Part shown: positions 25,687 through 26,499 of the stretch, piece by piece | Numbering within the stretch: position 1 is the first letter of the stretch | Layout of the letters: the number at the start of each line of letters is the position of its first letter | From: Deinococcus sp. | GTDB taxonomy: Bacteria > Deinococcota > Deinococci > Deinococcales > Deinococcaceae | NCBI GenBank assembly: GCA_018260375.1 | Contig: JAGLBF010000009.1 | Location: 1 to 26,499 of the forward strand | Length of the DNA stretch: 26,499 bases | Direction: 5' to 3' | Notes under the pieces: generated by a model | Databases searched by the model: none | Told to the model about the DNA's origin: nothing | The model's input: the letters and a program-made list of their open reading frames with translations, nothing else | Program-made: the position numbers and the translations under genes

Positions 25687-26394
25687 TTATACCCCACTCG
25701 CCGCCAGCGCGCCCAGCAAAGCCAGCGGCGCAGTCTCAGCGCGCAAGATTCGCGGGCCGAGGGTGAGCGGCGTGGCAAACTGAGCGAGCGCGCTCACTTC
25801 TTCGTCACTCAAACCGCCCTCCGGCCCCGTGATAAAGGTCAGTGGCGTATTCCAGCGCACCTGAGCCAGCACGGTCTCTTTGCTGCCGGGGTGCGCAAAA
25901 AACACCTGGCCTTCAGGAGCGTATTTATTCAGTGCTACCGGGCTAAGTACCTCAGGAATGACCAAGCGCTGCGACTGTTTCGCGGCTTCGGCAGCCACGC
26001 GGCGCAGCCGAGACAGCTTGTTGTCGCCAATATCAGGCACGTCGGCGTAACGAGTGGTCAGCAGTTGGATGCGGGCCACGCCCAACTCGGTAGAAGCGCG
26101 CACCACATCGCTCAGCTTGTCGCCCTTAAGCAGCGCAATTGCCAGCGTCACAGGCTGCGGGTACTCACGCATATCGCCAGGTGGTAACGCTGCTGGGTCG
26201 TTTAGAAGTTGCAGTGTGGCACGGACATCATCTATCTCCAGCAAAGTGGCTTCGCCCGCTGTGCCTGCGCCGTCAAAAACCTCCACTACGTCGCCCACTT
26301 TGACACGCATGACCCTGAGGTGACGGACTTCGGGGCCGCTGAGGTGCATCTCAGCGGCGAGGGGGTTGACTTGTACGCGGTGGGTGTGTTTCAT
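25687..26394 (-). CDS. rsmE: RsmE, 16S rRNA m3U1498 methyltransferase
   Basis: It methylates U1498 of 16S rRNA using S-adenosylmethionine. The C-terminal knotted SPOUT domain carries FITGPEGGLSDEEV and LGPRILRAETAPLALLGAL, both diagnostic. The N-terminal part is a PUA-like RNA-binding domain (HLSGPEVRHLRVMRVKVGDVVEVFDGAG). The length of 235 residues is normal. The ATG at 26394 lacks a clear ribosome site; TACCAT lies 7 nt upstream and may be a leaderless -10 box. The 38-bp hairpin repeat array starts 12 bp upstream of the ATG. Confidence 0.95.
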   Translation of the reverse strand: MKHTHRVQVNPLAAEMHLSGPEVRHLRVMRVKVGDVVEVFDGAGTAGEATLLEIDDVRATLQLLNDPAALPPGDMREYPQPVTLAIALLKGDKLSDVVRASTELGVARIQLLTTRYADVPDIGDNKLSRLRRVAAEAAKQSQRLVIPEVLSPVALNKYAPEGQVFFAHPGSKETVLAQVRWNTPLTFITGPEGGLSDEEVSALAQFATPLTLGPRILRAETAPLALLGALAASGV

Positions 26395-26405
26395 AAGCAG
26401 GATGG

Positions 26406-26499
26406 TAGCGGACAGGCCCTATACAGGTGCCGTTTTGTCCAAGAAGCGGACAGGCCCTATACAGGTGCCGTTTTGTCCAAGAAGCGGACAGGCCCTATA
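26406..26499. repeat. Tandem array of a 38-bp hairpin repeat, running off the window end
   Basis: Unit starts (AGCGG) lie at 26407, 26445 and 26483, and the third is cut by the window edge. Each unit reads as linker AAGAAGC, then GGACA, GGC, an 11-nt loop, GCC, a 4-nt bulge GTTT, and TGTCC. The linker and stem layout match the 39-bp array at 9990-10119, while the stem and loop sequences differ. The 38-bp period is not a multiple of three, so it is not a repeated coding motif. Confidence 0.9.

Overview
The window looks like part of a Deinococcus-type bacterial genome, probably a secondary chromosome or megaplasmid. The evidence is a replication initiator of the iteron-plasmid type seen in Deinococcus replicons, next to ten iterons; a likely leaderless promoter of the kind common in Deinococcus; many short mosaic repeats between genes; and moderately GC-rich coding sequence. 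Genus is an inference. Eighteen protein genes are supported, and no tRNA or rRNA was seen.

Layout. 100-1620 (-) encodes a secreted lipoprotein phosphoesterase. 2109-6608 (+) is a formate oxidation cluster: a catalytic subunit of the ForC type with a Cys-Gln active-site pair, its DUF1641 (ForE-type) partner and the sulfurtransferase FdhD. These are the only plus-strand genes; everything after them is on the minus strand. 6885-11952 holds an unrecognised membrane protein, threonine synthase, a ribokinase-like kinase and an unrecognised 264-residue protein. 12231-14865 is a metal-resistance operon: a Zn/Cd/Pb P-type ATPase overlapping a CadC-like ArsR repressor, driven by a promoter that sits inside an inverted repeat. 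15096-16920 is the replication module: initiator gene, AT-rich leader and an iteron array with an internal block duplication. 17027-26394 holds M3 oligopeptidase, a DUF808 membrane protein, glucose-6-phosphate isomerase, FolD, PurH behind a ZTP riboswitch, an Hsp20 chaperone and the 16S rRNA methyltransferase RsmE.

How the genes work together. FolD supplies 10-formyl-THF, which PurH consumes. The purH leader senses the PurH-linked intermediate ZMP/ZTP, so purine and one-carbon balance is wired locally. Formate oxidised by the ForC/ForE pair would feed the quinone pool and may also link to one-carbon pools. Housekeeping genes (pgi, purH, folD, thrC, rsmE) flanking an iteron origin argue for a chromid or an integrated plasmid.

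The most unusual signal is a pair of tandem-repeat arrays, at 9990-10119 and from 26406 past the window end. They differ in primary sequence but share a 7-nt linker, AAGAAGC, and the same predicted stem-loop layout, with compensatory changes in the outer stem. Other notable items are a family of ~136-bp structured intergenic repeats, some of which supply the TAA stop codons of neighbouring genes; a tandem 11-mer held in the loop of a long hairpin; and a pgi leader with four 19-mer repeats and a hairpin that overlaps the Shine-Dalgarno sequence.
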